Numbered from the stretch's first letter, positions 48,779 to 59,158 are shown. The stretch: DNA of 64,000 nucleotides from an uncultured Opitutia bacterium (GCA_937136395.1 CAKZOI010000010.1:1-64000), one strand, 5' to 3'. Translations and numbers: made by a program. The notes: generated from the sequence alone by a model not told the origin.

Positions 48779-49057
48779 ATGGAAAGAACCGACCCATTGA
48801 TCTCTGTCCAAGTTTCCGTCTATGCACTGGACGGCAACGTGCGTGAAGCCGTGCACTGCTACCTTGATGCGCTCGACACCACAGGCGTTGATCGCGACAC
48901 TGGCACCATGTCCACAGTAGTCTGGGGCGAAGCGGACAAAGTCTGGCCTGCCCTCCAAGCCGCCTACACCGCAGTCGCCACAAAACATAAAGTCGTGGTC
49001 AACACCGCCATGAGCAACGCCGCCCCGCTACCCGCCCGCGCCTCCAGTCGCCGCTAA
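48779..49057 (+). CDS. YkoF-like thiamine/HMP-binding domain protein
   Basis: 92 residues. DPLISVQVSVYALDGN, AVHCYLDALDTTGVD and the middle of the chain (TMSTVVWGEADKVWPALQAA then YTAVATKHKVVVNTAMSNA) resemble the YkoF/MTH1187-like fold (PF07615) that binds thiamine or its pyrimidine part. Bacillus YkoF has two such domains; here there is one, with a short Ala/Arg-rich tail. A role in thiamine handling would fit the ThDP-dependent pdh operon upstream, but they are separated by a terminator. Confidence 0.75.
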   Translation: MERTDPLISVQVSVYALDGNVREAVHCYLDALDTTGVDRDTGTMSTVVWGEADKVWPALQAAYTAVATKHKVVVNTAMSNAAPLPARASSRR

Positions 49058-49101
49058 ACTACCCACTACAACTATCCACTAGTTACTACCAACTCTCTGT
49101 A

Positions 49102-49683
49102 ATGATCCTTCGAGTCACCCAATACGGCGAACCCATCCTCCGCAAAGTCGGTGAGCCACTCACTGAATTCGACGCCGACCTCGCACAGCTAGCCGACGAC
49201 ATGGTCGACACAATGTATGATGAAGACGGCATCGGCCTCGCCGCGCAACAAGTCAACCTCGCCCTACAGATCTGCGTGCTCGATGTGCGCCCACCCGAAG
49301 GTGCCGAAGTCCCGTTTCAATATAGTTACGACGGCAAGCAACCACCACTCGACTTGATCATGCCGATGGCAATCATCAACCCTAAGGTCAGTATAATCGA
49401 TGAAACCGAAGACGTTTACGAAGAAGGCTGCCTCTCCTTCCCCGGAGTGAATGGCAAAGTCACCCGCCCCATCGGCGTGCGTTGTGAATTTCAAGATACT
49501 CAGGGTAATCCACACGTGCTCGAAGCCAATGGCCTACTCGGCCGCTGTATCCTTCACGAAGTCGATCACCTCAACGGCAAGCTGTTCACCGACCGTATGG
49601 ATAAGCGAGACCTGAAGAAAAACGAGTCTAAGATCAAGAAAATCAAGCGCAGCAGCCGCGACTTTCTAAAAGGAAAGAAGTAG
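49102..49683 (+). CDS. def: peptide deformylase
   Basis: 193 residues. All three motifs are present: GIGLAAQQV (43-51), EEGCLSFPG (Cys metal ligand) and HEVDHLNG (HExxH). It removes the formyl group from nascent proteins. A longer insertion (about 75-100, PPEGAEVPFQYSYDGKQPPL) is seen relative to E. coli Def. It is followed convergently by rsmG with seven bases between stops. Confidence 0.96.
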   Translation: MILRVTQYGEPILRKVGEPLTEFDADLAQLADDMVDTMYDEDGIGLAAQQVNLALQICVLDVRPPEGAEVPFQYSYDGKQPPLDLIMPMAIINPKVSIIDETEDVYEEGCLSFPGVNGKVTRPIGVRCEFQDTQGNPHVLEANGLLGRCILHEVDHLNGKLFTDRMDKRDLKKNESKIKKIKRSSRDFLKGKK

Positions 49684-49690
49684 AAGCGCA

Positions 49691-50350
49691 CTATTCCACC
49701 TTAGGCTTTCGTGCCCGCGGCACATCTCGGGCATCGAAGTGCAGTATGTATTTCTTCTCAAAGTATGGATCCTTAAACGAGCCTTCTAAGCTGATCACTT
49801 TACGTGGACGAATCCCCAGGGCATCGAGTTCGTCGTCCATGTCACCGCCCTTCCAATAAAGCACACCATTGGGAATCGAATTACGCTGCCCTTTGCGGAC
49901 ATTACCTTTAATCCAACTGAAATACTCGGGTAGGTTTTTCACCGCGCGTCCAGTGATGAAGTCGAACTCCTTTTTGATCTCCTCCGCACGTGTTTGCTTC
50001 GCCTCAACATTTTTGAGACCGAGCTTATCGACTAGGTCTTGCACCACTTTGATCTTTTTACCAATCGAATCGATCAACGTGAACTGTGCCTGTGGGTAAC
50101 AAATCGCCATGATGATACCAGGGAAACCTCCACCTGTGCCCACATCCATGATGCGCGCGCCATTCATGAGCTTGAGGTGATTGGTAATCTCCAAGCAGTG
50201 CGAGAGATGCCGCTGCTCAAGGTGCTCAATATCTTTGCGAGAGATCAAATTGATCTTCCCGTTCCATTCACGCAGGAGCACAGCCCACTTTTCTAGTATG
50301 GGCCAAGCGGCTTCAGAAACTTCAGGGAACTGTTCACGAATCGTTTGCAT
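49691..50350 (-). CDS. rsmG: 16S rRNA (guanine-527-N7)-methyltransferase
   Basis: 219 residues. [20 protein letters not shown] is the SAM-binding loop, [20 protein letters not shown] the N-terminal block and [16 protein letters not shown] the family's third block. It methylates G527 of 16S rRNA. Often next to the parA/parB pair near the origin; here no parAB is adjacent. Confidence 0.95.
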   Translation of the reverse strand: MQTIREQFPEVSEAAWPILEKWAVLLREWNGKINLISRKDIEHLEQRHLSHCLEITNHLKLMNGARIMDVGTGGGFPGIIMAICYPQAQFTLIDSIGKKIKVVQDLVDKLGLKNVEAKQTRAEEIKKEFDFITGRAVKNLPEYFSWIKGNVRKGQRNSIPNGVLYWKGGDMDDELDALGIRPRKVISLEGSFKDPYFEKKYILHFDARDVPRARKPKVE

Positions 50351-50411
50351 AAGTATGTGATAGCAAGGAATCCTCGATTGACGAGTGTGATTAAAGCCAA
50401 AGGCTCAAGTT

Positions 50412-51512
50412 ATGCGATTTCATTGCTTTCTAACTATCTCATTTATCACTCTATTCGTCAACGCGTTGTCATTGGCGCATGCAAACTCTGAGAGGCCACG
50501 GATCGTATTTCAACAAGACAACGACTTGTTCACCGGATCTGATCGGGACTATACCAATGGAATACGTTTCGCATTAGTCAAAGATCTCGCCAAGGATCGG
50601 TCCTCGCACAATTGGCTACAAAAACAGCTCTACGAACTCGCTGGCACTGAATCTGACAGCTTTCTCAATCAATTGCGCTATGGTGACTCCAACGCCGAGA
50701 ACCGTTTTTCATGGGGCATTGGGCTCACTCAACTCATGTATACTCCTGACAACAAAACCACGCCGACGGCTCCAGAAGGTGAGCGCCCCTATGCTGGTTG
50801 GCTCGGTATCGAATGCTCCTTGCATGTAAAAAACCACGAATCTGCAAGCAGTGTCACACTCTCGATTGGCACCACTGGCCCGAATGCCTATGCCGAAGAC
50901 GCACAGGACTGGATACACGAAAACTGGTCACATAGCACTTTTTTCGAGGGGTGGGATAGTCAAGTTCCCGGAGAAATGACTGTGAACCTGCACTTCGACC
51001 ATAAACGAAAGCTAGGCTGGCTTCAAAGTGACTCGACAGAGACGCTAAGCTGCGACGCTTATCTCGAGTGGGGTGCTGCGCTTGGTAACTTTCGCACCGA
51101 TGCCTATGTTGGTGGCTTAATCAGAGCCGGCCTGAATCTTCCCGAAACCTACACCACTCCACGCGTCCAAATCGGCAGCTACGGCCATTCACTCTTTGCC
51201 CAAGATCCAAAGTATTACTCCATCACCGAGAATCTTTCCGCATTTGTATTTGTGGGGGTTCGCGGCTCGGTAGTTGCACACGATATCACCCTAGATGGGC
51301 CTGTTTTTCGCGATTTTGATACGGGTGTGAATCGTAAACCTGTCGTTGGCGAACTGCTCGTAGGATTTAGTTTAAAACTTTACGAGTTAGAAGCCAGTTT
51401 TTCTAGGACGATTCGATCCGACGAATTCGACAGCCAAAATGGGAATCAACAATATGGCTCATTACAGGTCAAGGCACCCTGCGACTGGCCTTGGAACTGG
51501 TTTAAACGATAG
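50412..51512 (+). CDS. LpxR-like (DUF2219) outer-membrane protein
   Basis: 366 residues; signal peptide MRFHCFLTISFITLFVNALS. The block FQQDNDLFTGSDRDYTNGIR is the DUF2219 signature (with Asn/Asp residues of the LpxR active site), followed by PYAGWLGIECSLH and GTTGPNAYAEDAQDWIHENW. LpxR of Salmonella removes the 3'-acyloxyacyl group from lipid A in the outer membrane. The last part (GNQQYGSLQVKAPCDWPWNW) is less typical. With kdsA in the window this supports lipid A modification, but enzymatic activity is inferred only. Confidence 0.85.
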   Translation: MRFHCFLTISFITLFVNALSLAHANSERPRIVFQQDNDLFTGSDRDYTNGIRFALVKDLAKDRSSHNWLQKQLYELAGTESDSFLNQLRYGDSNAENRFSWGIGLTQLMYTPDNKTTPTAPEGERPYAGWLGIECSLHVKNHESASSVTLSIGTTGPNAYAEDAQDWIHENWSHSTFFEGWDSQVPGEMTVNLHFDHKRKLGWLQSDSTETLSCDAYLEWGAALGNFRTDAYVGGLIRAGLNLPETYTTPRVQIGSYGHSLFAQDPKYYSITENLSAFVFVGVRGSVVAHDITLDGPVFRDFDTGVNRKPVVGELLVGFSLKLYELEASFSRTIRSDEFDSQNGNQQYGSLQVKAPCDWPWNWFKR

Positions 51513-51524
51513 ATACGAAATCAA

Positions 51525-51556
51525 AAAAAAGCCCGTGATCACTCACGGGCTTTTTT
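51525..51556. terminator. bidirectional intrinsic terminator
   Basis: AAAAAAGCCCGTGA, loop TCAC, TCACGGGCTTTTTT: a perfect 14-bp stem with A and T tracts, serving the LpxR-like gene and the ferredoxin gene in converging direction. Confidence 0.92.
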
Positions 51557-51572
51557 AAAAAATCTACCGCGC

Positions 51573-51809
51573 TTAGCCTTCGCCGTCGTCGCCAATCGCT
51601 TCAACTGGGCAGCCTTCGAGGGCTTCCATGCAAAGCTCTGTATCTTCTGCAGTCTTGGGCTGCGCATGCACGAAGGAATACCCTCCGTCTTCGTTACGGG
51701 TGAAGAAATCCGGAGCCGTTTCACGACAAAGATCACAGTCGATGCATTGCTCATCGACATAGAACTTACCTTTCACATTTTCCGGCCATTTTTCGTCTAT
51801 TTCTGCCAT
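51573..51809 (-). CDS. [4Fe-4S] ferredoxin
   Basis: 78 residues from MAEIDEKWPENVKGKFYVDE; a GTG/ATG-independent earlier ATG at 51821 would add four residues (MLRD). Motif CIDCDLC (CxxCxxC) plus a distal Cys-Pro in ALEGCPVEAIGDDG binds one [4Fe-4S] cluster; MCMEAL-like ELCMEALEGCP adds one more Cys. Electron carrier in the cytoplasm; its partners are not in the window. Acidic, as usual for ferredoxins. Confidence 0.9.
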   Translation of the reverse strand: MAEIDEKWPENVKGKFYVDEQCIDCDLCRETAPDFFTRNEDGGYSFVHAQPKTAEDTELCMEALEGCPVEAIGDDGEG

Positions 51810-51973
51810 GTCTCGCAACATTTCGATTTTCTTGAATGAGTCAAGCTGAGAAGCGCATGGACGTTCACCACATGTCGCTGAAAAAGTCTTTTACCTGCAC
51901 GCTTGCGCCGTAGGGAACACCTGCACATCGTGTGGGTCTTCTAGTATTCAATAAATCGTTTCCAAATTTCGTA

Positions 51974-52894
51974 ATGCTCTATGATCGCCCTTACATGCGT
52001 CAGCCTGTTGGACCTGCCGCCAAAAATACCAGTGTCGTGATGACCCTAATCATCGCAACCATAGCGGTGTTTGTATTACAGAACTTACTGAATGTCCTTT
52101 TTCCTGGATACAGCGGTCGTAATTACTTCCTGAGCGATTGGTTTGCCTTAAGTGGTCAGCATTTCAAGGAGTTGAAGGTCTGGACCGTTTTGAGCTATAG
52201 TTTTTTACACAGCACAAGTAGTCTGCTGCATATTATTGGAAATCTATTGGGGCTCTTCTTTATCGGACGCATTCTAGAACCGATCTTGGGCAAACAGCGC
52301 TTTCTGCTGCTCTACATCGGCGGCGCTTTCATCGGTGGCATCATCTATTTGCTGTTTCATTACAATAGCATGAGCTCAGTGATTGGAGCATCTGGCGCAG
52401 TGCTCGCACTGGTCGCCTTCTTCTGCTTATTACGCCCAGAACAACCAATCACTTTGTTACTCTTTTTCGTGCTACCGGTTACAGTTAAACCAAAGTGGCT
52501 CTTTTGGGGGATATTGGGAATTTCCCTCTTTGGCGTCCTCTTTAGCGAACTACCTGCCGTGCGTAACCCACAGAACAATCAAATGATTGTCGCACATAGT
52601 GCACACCTTGGCGGTATCCTGGCAGGTATTCTCTTTTTCCGTTTTGTATACAACGGCTCGAATTCATTTTCTCAAAGCCGGCGCCAATCCCCATCAGTCG
52701 AGCTGCCTGAGTGGTTCAAACGTAAGCAAAAAATAGAACCAAAAGTGACTTATAAAGTAAATCGCAGTAGTCGCGATGAACTGCAAAACGAAGTCGACCG
52801 TATTCTCGACAAAATCAATAACACTGGCTTCGGCTCCCTCACTGCCGACGAAAAAAACACCCTCGATCAAGCCAAAGACATCCTTAGCAAATAA
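51974..52894 (+). CDS. rhomboid-family intramembrane serine protease
   Basis: 306 residues from MLYDRPYMRQPVGPAAKNTS; an upstream GTG at 51932 is less likely. About six membrane helices. SSVIGASGAVLALVAFFCLL carries the catalytic Ser (GASGA) and IVAHSAHLGGILAGILFFRF the catalytic His; FNLLGLFF-like HIIGNLLGLFFIGRILEPIL is the N-terminal oxyanion region. A soluble C-terminal tail (about 235-306) is basic/acidic. Ends three bases before the protease gene downstream (TAACTTATG), so co-expressed. Confidence 0.92.
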   Translation: MLYDRPYMRQPVGPAAKNTSVVMTLIIATIAVFVLQNLLNVLFPGYSGRNYFLSDWFALSGQHFKELKVWTVLSYSFLHSTSSLLHIIGNLLGLFFIGRILEPILGKQRFLLLYIGGAFIGGIIYLLFHYNSMSSVIGASGAVLALVAFFCLLRPEQPITLLLFFVLPVTVKPKWLFWGILGISLFGVLFSELPAVRNPQNNQMIVAHSAHLGGILAGILFFRFVYNGSNSFSQSRRQSPSVELPEWFKRKQKIEPKVTYKVNRSSRDELQNEVDRILDKINNTGFGSLTADEKNTLDQAKDILSK

Positions 52895-52897
52895 CTT

Positions 52898-55363
52898 ATG
52901 TTTCGTATTTCATCTTCCCCCTATAAGCTAGCGCGCCGCATTGGCTTAATTGCGCTGCTTGCGACGCAGACTTTTTCAAGTGCATCTGCCGAGGCAGAGC
53001 TCACGCAAAGTGCAGAGATGGCCGCACAAACCCGTTGGGTAGTGAATACCATCAACGCCCGCCACTACCTGCGCGAGAGCATGAAATCGCTTGATGGCAC
53101 CGAAATCGTCGAGGCCTACGTCGAAAACTTCGACTACAGCCGCATGTATTTCCTGCGTAGTGAAATCGATGAATTCATCTTTCGTTTTGGGAACGCAATG
53201 GAGGAGTTTCTACAAAAAGGAAACCTCTACGCGGCCTTTGAAATTTACGAAGATTACAGAGAGCACGCAATCGCACGCACGAATTGGGCCTATGAACGCC
53301 TGGCACAAGACTTCGATTTCTCCACAGATGATAGCTTCGCTCCAGACCGCCGCGAGGCCGAATGGCCAAAGGACGAGGCAGAAGCCAACGACCTCTGGGA
53401 GCGTCGTTTGAAATATGAGCTCCTCAACGAAATGATGTCTTTGGCAAGTGAGGCGAAAGATGAAGACCAACCAGACGCCGAAGCAGCCGCAAACAAAGAC
53501 TCGAAGTCATCAAGCAAAAGCAGTCTCCAACCAAACAATCCTGATCTCTTTAGCGACACCGAAGAGGAAAAATTTGACCCAAGCAAGATCCTTAGACTGC
53601 TCAACGACGAGGCCTTCGCTGCCAAGATCCTCGACGAAGCTCGCGAAAAAATTCGCCGACGCTATGAGCGCAACCTTGGCTACACACTCGATCGCGAAGC
53701 CCCTGAAGTTCAAGAAGCCTTCATCAACGCGATGACGCAGCTCTTCGACCCGCACTCCACCTTCCTCTCCGCAGACACACTCGAGAGTTTCAACTCATCC
53801 GTGCAAAACTCCTTCGTCGGTATCGGTGCCCTGCTTGAAGACGCCGACGGGATCTGCACAATTAAGGAGCTCATCCCAGGGGGTCCCGCTGAAGAATCGC
53901 GCCTGCTCCACCCTGAAGATCAAATTCTAGGGGTCGCCCAAGGTAAAGACGGCGAGTTTGAAGATGTCGTGGATATGCAACTTCGCTATATCGTCCGTAA
54001 GATTAAAGGTGAAAAAAATACCATCGTCCGACTACTCATTCGCCCTGGAGATGCTTCAGACCCGTCCGTTCGCAAGGATATCTCAATCACTCGTCAAGAA
54101 GTGAAACTAACCGCCAACCTCGCCTCCGCGAAACTCATTAGCGTGCCAGTTGGCGATGAAAGCGTTCCTGTTGGCGTCATTGAGCTACCCTCTTTTTACG
54201 GCAATATCGGCGCTGGTAATACACTCACCACCACTTCAGATGACGTCACAGAGCTCATCGATAAACTCCGTAAAAAGGGGGCTCAGGGCCTGATACTTGA
54301 CCTTCGAATGAACGGCGGAGGCTTACTCAGTGAAGCCGTGCGCCTTGCTGGTCTCTTCATCCCAATCGGGCCAGTCGTGCAAGTGCGTGACAAAGATGGA
54401 CGCACAGATGTGCTCTCCGACCGAGACATGGGCGTGCAATGGGATGGCCCGCTCATCGTCCTCACATCACGCTTTAGTGCCTCCGCATCCGAAATTGTTG
54501 CTGGCGCGCTGCAAGATCACGACCGAGCCATTATCGTCGGAAATAGTTCGACTCACGGTAAAGGCACCGTCCAAGAAGTGTATCACATGAGAAATCGTCC
54601 TGCATTTTCATGGTTTAAAACGACCCCTGCCACACCGACAACCCGCCCAGTTGCTTCCAAGATTACCATCAAACAATTCTACCTACCAGACGGTAGTTCC
54701 ACTCAGGTAAAAGGCGTGCCTTCTGATATTGCACTCCCCTCCGTAAACGAATTTCTACCCATCGGCGAAGACGATTTGCCACACGCGCTGGTCTGGGACG
54801 AAGTCAAGCCAGTCAACTGGATAAACGATTGGAAAAAGCTCAATATTCCCAGTCCCCAAGATTCAGGGCTTATCGAAACCTTGCGAGCTGGCACAAACCA
54901 GCGGCTCGAAACACTGGAAGAGTTCCAGTTCCTAAAGCAACAGATTGAATGGCGTCGTCAGCGCTATGAAGAAAAGGACATTTCCATAAACCTCGAAAAA
55001 CGCATTAACAAAAAAATTCGCGAGCAAGCTTACGTCGAGCAACTCAACGATACTTACGATGCACTCTGTGAAAATGACTATGCCATCGAAGAGCTTAAAC
55101 TAAAGATTGCCGAAGAGCAGGACGAGATTTCCCGTAAAAACTTAAGTAATCCGATCGACGAAGCAGTCGAAAAAGCCGAAAGCATCGTCGCAGAGCTTAC
55201 CGGAGAAGCGACTACAGAAGTTGAATCAATCGAGGCCGCCGACACTCCCGAAGAGGAGGAAGACGAACCCAGCTATGATATTTATCTTCGTGAAAGTGCA
55301 CGCATCATGGCGGACTGGATCGAGATCATTGAAGCCGACACCACTGCAGTCAGCTCGCTGTAA
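52898..55363 (+). CDS. Prc-type C-terminal processing protease (S41)
   Basis: 821 residues with a signal peptide ([20 protein letters not shown]). Domains: N-terminal helical domain (to about 270), PDZ (about 275-370), S41 catalytic core with the Ser in [20 protein letters not shown] and the Lys in [12 protein letters not shown], and a DUF3340-like C-terminal part (about 610-760). In E. coli, Prc trims lipoproteins and cell-wall enzymes in the periplasm. A low-complexity acidic insert (about 185-225) is present. The stop TAA is the first three bases of the palindromic repeat that follows, so the end of the gene abuts or was set by the repeat. Confidence 0.93.
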   Translation: MFRISSSPYKLARRIGLIALLATQTFSSASAEAELTQSAEMAAQTRWVVNTINARHYLRESMKSLDGTEIVEAYVENFDYSRMYFLRSEIDEFIFRFGNAMEEFLQKGNLYAAFEIYEDYREHAIARTNWAYERLAQDFDFSTDDSFAPDRREAEWPKDEAEANDLWERRLKYELLNEMMSLASEAKDEDQPDAEAAANKDSKSSSKSSLQPNNPDLFSDTEEEKFDPSKILRLLNDEAFAAKILDEAREKIRRRYERNLGYTLDREAPEVQEAFINAMTQLFDPHSTFLSADTLESFNSSVQNSFVGIGALLEDADGICTIKELIPGGPAEESRLLHPEDQILGVAQGKDGEFEDVVDMQLRYIVRKIKGEKNTIVRLLIRPGDASDPSVRKDISITRQEVKLTANLASAKLISVPVGDESVPVGVIELPSFYGNIGAGNTLTTTSDDVTELIDKLRKKGAQGLILDLRMNGGGLLSEAVRLAGLFIPIGPVVQVRDKDGRTDVLSDRDMGVQWDGPLIVLTSRFSASASEIVAGALQDHDRAIIVGNSSTHGKGTVQEVYHMRNRPAFSWFKTTPATPTTRPVASKITIKQFYLPDGSSTQVKGVPSDIALPSVNEFLPIGEDDLPHALVWDEVKPVNWINDWKKLNIPSPQDSGLIETLRAGTNQRLETLEEFQFLKQQIEWRRQRYEEKDISINLEKRINKKIREQAYVEQLNDTYDALCENDYAIEELKLKIAEEQDEISRKNLSNPIDEAVEKAESIVAELTGEATTEVESIEAADTPEEEEDEPSYDIYLRESARIMADWIEIIEADTTAVSSL

Positions 55364-55443
55364 GTCAGACACTCTTGTCTGACTCGTTCAGTGCCTCAGC
55401 CTCCCGAGTAACAAACACGGTCAGGCAGGAGTGCCTGACCTAC
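55360..55443. repeat. inverted pair of TCAGA/TCAGG-stem elements (unit 1)
   Basis: GTAAGTCAGACACTCTTGTC then TGAC at the left; GGTCAGGCAGGAGTGCCTGA then CCTAC at the right. The left TAA is the protease stop codon. Confidence 0.88.
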
Positions 55444-55484
55444 AAAAGTAGAATCGAAGCCGATCGCTCAGAAATACATGAAAA

Positions 55485-55566
55485 GTAAGTCAGGCACTCT
55501 TGTCTGACTCGTTCAGTGCCACAGCCTTCCGCTTTACAAACGGGTCAGGCAGGAGTGCCTGACCTA
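55485..55566. repeat. inverted pair of TCAGG-stem elements (unit 2)
   Basis: Almost an exact copy of 55360-55443: GTAAGTCAGGCACTCTTGTC then TGACTCGTTCAGTGCC; the right arm is GGTCAGGCAGGAGTGCCTGA then CCTAC. The right arm carries the end of prmC on the minus strand (its last codons and TGA). Confidence 0.88.
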
Positions 55567-56405
55567 CAGAAAAAAAATCGCGGGCGGCCGCTCATATCGT
55601 CAAACGATTCGCCAGTCATCTCGGCCGACTTCGCCAGCTCGGTGAGCTGCTGAGTTTGGGCGATCCCAGTCTCCATTGCCAAAAGTCCGCCTACTGCCAA
55701 ATAGCGAGGAGCGCTTTCCATAATAATACGCAAGTCGTCCAAACCATCCGCCCCTGAAACTAGCGCCGTGCTCGGCTCATGCCCAAACACCTCCGGCTCG
55801 GCAGTGGTCATTTCGTCTTCAGTCAAATACGGCGGGTTCGAAACGATCAAATCAAACCGTTCATCCTTAGCAATCGGTTCAAACCACGAACCTTGTTTCA
55901 AACTGACACGATCTGCTAAGCCTAGGCTCTCGATGTTTTCAGTAGCAAGAGCGAGCGCCTCCTCACTAAAATCGACTCCCGTGACTTCCGCCTCTGGGTA
56001 AAGTGTCGCCAACGCCAATGCCAATGCCCCCGTGCCGGTGCCGAGGTCCAAAATTCGTTTAGTTGCGGTCTGCTCTTTCAATCTATCGGCAATCAACTCG
56101 ACCAACTCCTCGGTTTCCGGCCGTGGAATCAAAGCACGAGCATCCACCTTCAACTTCAAATCACAAAACTCTACGTTCCCTATGATATACTGTAACGGCT
56201 CACGCTGCGAACGACGCTTCACCATTGGTCGTAGTTCCGCCAACTGTGCTTCAGTCAACGGTCGCTCCAAATCGAGATACAAATCTAAGCGCTTCATCCC
56301 GAGCGAATGCGCAATCAACAAATCGGTATCCAGCTTCGGATCGGGCACCCCCTTCTCCTGAAAGAAAGCTTCCGTGCGCTCTTTGATTTCACGAATGGAT
56401 AACAT
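55545..56405 (-). CDS. prmC: release factor glutamine methyltransferase
   Basis: 286 residues. [20 protein letters not shown] (SAM loop) and SNPPYL (NPPY) are the catalytic signatures; [20 protein letters not shown] and [14 protein letters not shown] are PrmC N-terminal/linker blocks. It methylates the Gln of the GGQ motif of release factors; prfA lies 217 bases upstream on the same strand, its substrate. The last residues (CRSGTPA) and the TGA stop are encoded by the palindromic repeat at 55485-55566, so the family C-terminus (GRPRFFFCR) has been extended or replaced there. Confidence 0.93.
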   Translation of the reverse strand: MLSIREIKERTEAFFQEKGVPDPKLDTDLLIAHSLGMKRLDLYLDLERPLTEAQLAELRPMVKRRSQREPLQYIIGNVEFCDLKLKVDARALIPRPETEELVELIADRLKEQTATKRILDLGTGTGALALALATLYPEAEVTGVDFSEEALALATENIESLGLADRVSLKQGSWFEPIAKDERFDLIVSNPPYLTEDEMTTAEPEVFGHEPSTALVSGADGLDDLRIIMESAPRYLAVGGLLAMETGIAQTQQLTELAKSAEMTGESFDDMSGRPRFFFCRSGTPA

Positions 56406-56484
56406 GTTTTTATCTGTTTATTGAATGAGCAATCAGCTCTGAATGAATACCTAGGATCCTAGCTTGGAGGCTTTATCAAAACTG

Positions 56485-56553
56485 ACCAAATCGTTCCCCG
56501 GTTCGACTACCAACTGTAAAATGTAGCCGAAAGCATCAGCTTTTGGTTCGTTT
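56485..56553. repeat. repeat upstream of the prmC gene, matched by one upstream of prfA
   Basis: ACCAAATCGTTCCCCGGTTC then GACTACC, followed by GTAGCCGAAAGCATCAGCTT then TTGG. Related pieces in the other order lie at 57819-57878 (GTAGGCGAAAGTGTCGGCGT then TTGGTT, and TCAAATCGTTACCGATTCGG then CTAC). They flank prfA on both sides. Confidence 0.6.
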
Positions 56554-56621
56554 GGACTGAGACATTGTTGAAATATTATTGTTGAGACTGTTTCATAGCA
56601 AGGGCTCCTCCAAGGCATGAC

Positions 56622-57713
56622 CTACGAGCCGCTCTGCGATTCGAGCAAATTCTGAATACGAGCCTCGTAGTCGTAATTCTGCAAGGCATCAATCAAATCA
56701 TCCAGACCGCCATCGATCACCGTCGGCAAGGATAGGCTCATGCCGATGCGGTGATCTGTCAGACGACCTTGCGGATAATTATAGGTGCGAATCCGCTCGG
56801 AGCGGTCACCCGTGCCAATCTGCCCCTTACGCTCGGCAGCATACTTGGCATTTTCCTCATCCTCTTTTGCTTTGAGCAAACGTGAACGCATCACAGTCAA
56901 CGCTTTGGCACGGTTCTTAATCTGCGAACGCTCATCCGCGCAATACACCGTCACACCTGTTGGCTTATGCACCATCATCACAGCAGAATCCGTCGTATTG
57001 ACGTGCTGACCACCTGCACCCGATGCGCGCATAGTCGAAATATCCAAGTCTTGTGGACGGATCTCAATATCGACTTCTTCCGCTTCGGGAAGCACTGCCA
57101 CCGTTGCGGTAGACGTATGGATACGGCCTTGAGTTTCGGTGACCGGCACACGCTGCACGCGGTGCACACCACTCTCGAATTTCAAATACTTATACGCGTC
57201 TTCACCGGTCATATTGAAAATGATTTCCCGGTAGCCGCCGGTATCGGCGATACTCGTGCTCATCACCTCGACACGCCAACCTCTTGATTCAGCATAGCGG
57301 CTATACATACGGAACAGGTCGCCCGCAAAAATATTAGCTTCATCGCCACCCGCACCGCCGCGGATTTCCATCACGGAGTTGCGGCTATCGGTTGGATCGG
57401 GTGGAATCATCGCCACGAGCACGGCTTTGCCCAAGGCCTCGATTTGGCTTTCCAACTCTGTGATCTCTTCCTGCGCCATCTCACGAAGCTCTTCTTCGAT
57501 AGAGGTGTCTTCCAGCATCGCTTTGTTTTCCACGATTTGAGATTCCGCAGAATTATATGCCTCAAACTTCTCGATCAAACTACTCAGGCGCTGGTGTTCG
57601 CGTCCCACTTCAGCCGCACGACGTTGGTCAGAGTAAAAATTTGGCTCATTCATCATCTCGTCGAATTCGGCGAGCTTCTCTCGAAAGGGAGCAATGTCTG
57701 GAATATTATGCAT
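56622..57713 (-). CDS. prfA: peptide chain release factor 1
   Basis: 363 residues from [20 protein letters not shown]. Signatures: [40 protein letters not shown] with PVT in place of the RF1 PxT tripeptide (also PxT), and the GGQ motif in [17 protein letters not shown]. It reads UAA and UAG stops. The frame extends upstream to 57737, but the family begins at 57713. It is followed by prmC on the same strand, the usual prfA-prmC order. Confidence 0.96.
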   Translation of the reverse strand: MHNIPDIAPFREKLAEFDEMMNEPNFYSDQRRAAEVGREHQRLSSLIEKFEAYNSAESQIVENKAMLEDTSIEEELREMAQEEITELESQIEALGKAVLVAMIPPDPTDSRNSVMEIRGGAGGDEANIFAGDLFRMYSRYAESRGWRVEVMSTSIADTGGYREIIFNMTGEDAYKYLKFESGVHRVQRVPVTETQGRIHTSTATVAVLPEAEEVDIEIRPQDLDISTMRASGAGGQHVNTTDSAVMMVHKPTGVTVYCADERSQIKNRAKALTVMRSRLLKAKEDEENAKYAAERKGQIGTGDRSERIRTYNYPQGRLTDHRIGMSLSLPTVIDGGLDDLIDALQNYDYEARIQNLLESQSGS

Positions 57714-57818
57714 ATAGGAATAATCGTTAAACCACAAAGGACACAGGGAACACGAAGAAATTACAAAGCCAAATTGTTAGATCCATTGAGTTGTAGACTT
57801 ATATGCGGACACATTTGT

Positions 57819-57878
57819 AGGCGAAAGTGTCGGCGTTTGGTTCTCGAAGTTCGGTCAAATCGTTACCGATTCGGCTAC
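57819..57878. repeat. repeat upstream of prfA, partner of 56485-56553
   Basis: GTAGGCGAAAGTGTCGGCGT then TTGGTT, and GGTCAAATCGTTACCGATTC then GGCTAC. The order of the two parts is reversed with respect to the copy at 56485-56553. Confidence 0.6.
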
Positions 57879-57953
57879 ATGGTTCAATTCTATGATCCAC
57901 TTAAAAGCATTGCAGTGAAGCCGCTCACTGACAACAGTCGAGATCTGCCTGCA

Positions 57954-58973
57954 ATGACGAAAAAAAACCTCCATCGCCAAAACGTAGTCGCCTGTATTTG
58001 GGATTTCGACAAGACACTCATTCCTGGCTATATGCAGACCCCGATCTTTAACGCTTTCGGGATCGATGAAGATGCCTTCTGGAAGGAGGTCAACGCATTG
58101 CCCGATATTTACGCTAAACGTGGCACTCGCGTATCCTACGATACCATCTACCTCAATCATTTGCTCAGCTTCGTTAAAAACGGCTGCCTAAAAGGGCTCA
58201 CCAATGAGCGCCTACGCGAACTGGGCAAAGAGCTCGTCTTTTACCGTGGGCTGCCAGAGCTCTTTGAGCGCTTGAAAGGAATCACGCAATCTCGCCCTGA
58301 GTATACCAAGCACAACATCACCCTAGAGCACTACATCATCAGCACCGGACTCGCTGAAATGATCAAAGGCAGCATGATTGCGCCGTATGTGGACGGCATT
58401 TTCGGCTGCGAATTTATCGAAGCGCCGCTACCGCCCAACTACTCCAGACAAGACGAGCTGCCGCTACATATGGAGTTCGAGATCAGCCAAATCGGCACCA
58501 TCGTCGACAACACGATCAAGACTCGCTATATTTTCGAAATCAATAAGGGCAGCAACAGGAACCCAAACATCGACGTTAACGCATCCATGTCACGGGTGGA
58601 TCGCCGCATTCCCATCGATCGTATGATCTATACCGCAGACGGCCCCAGCGACGTGCCCGTTTTTTCCGTGGTCAAGAGCAACGGCGGCAAAGCCTATGCG
58701 GTATTTAATCCAGACAGCGAAGCCGAGTTTGCGCAAAACGACGCCCTCCTCCACGCAGGTCGTATCCATGCCTACGGTCCAGCGGACTATACGGAACAAA
58801 GCACCACTTCCAAATGGCTACGCATGCATGTGCGCCAAATTTGCGACAACATCGTTACTGAATGTGAAGACGCCTTAAACGCCCATGTCAGTAAGGCCCC
58901 TCGCCACCTACACGATGAGGACGAGCCCGAAGCCGAAGCCGCACCACAAAAGCCACAAAAAGAACTATTCTAA
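57954..58973 (+). CDS. HAD-superfamily phosphatase
   Basis: 339 residues from [35 protein letters not shown] holds the DxDxT nucleophile loop; [15 protein letters not shown] is the acidic motif IV. A long helical cap (about 45-150) lies between. Phosphoserine-phosphatase-like by motif, but it is longer than SerB and its substrate is unknown. The C-terminal tail is Glu/Pro/Gln-rich ([19 protein letters not shown]). An upstream in-frame ATG (57879, MVQFYDPL) exists; I prefer 57954. Confidence 0.82.
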   Translation: MTKKNLHRQNVVACIWDFDKTLIPGYMQTPIFNAFGIDEDAFWKEVNALPDIYAKRGTRVSYDTIYLNHLLSFVKNGCLKGLTNERLRELGKELVFYRGLPELFERLKGITQSRPEYTKHNITLEHYIISTGLAEMIKGSMIAPYVDGIFGCEFIEAPLPPNYSRQDELPLHMEFEISQIGTIVDNTIKTRYIFEINKGSNRNPNIDVNASMSRVDRRIPIDRMIYTADGPSDVPVFSVVKSNGGKAYAVFNPDSEAEFAQNDALLHAGRIHAYGPADYTEQSTTSKWLRMHVRQICDNIVTECEDALNAHVSKAPRHLHDEDEPEAEAAPQKPQKELF

Positions 58974-58984
58974 GTCTCTCCTGC

Positions 58985-59008
58985 GTAAGTCAGACACTCT
59001 TGTCTGAC
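58985..59008 (+). repeat. TCAGA-stem palindromic element
   Basis: GTAAGTCAGACACTCTTGTC then TGAC; single copy just after the HAD-phosphatase gene, identical to the left arm at 55360. The following gap (59009-59158) also contains AATGCT-CAA-AGCATT. Confidence 0.8.
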
Positions 59009-59158
59009 ACATACCCCAGCACTAGGTGCAATGCTCAAAGCATTACCGCTTCGGCTACCGCATTGCTCCGATTTTATTCACACCCGCAAGCACGGAAAAC
59101 TGCACAACTCGCTTTCATGTTCCATAAGCTATGCTAAACTATATAAAAAGCCAAACTT

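Noticed and set aside
48360-48983. 207-codon minus-strand frame over the palindrome region and the YkoF-like gene
   Set aside because: It runs through inverted repeats and antisense to a plausible gene, with repeated EHCPWN/EQYPWN stretches that come from the TGTTCCAC motifs. No family match is seen.
57444-57953. Upstream extension of the HAD-phosphatase frame by 170 codons
   Set aside because: It is antisense to the 5' part of prfA and crosses a repeat; the HAD motif starts right after 57954.
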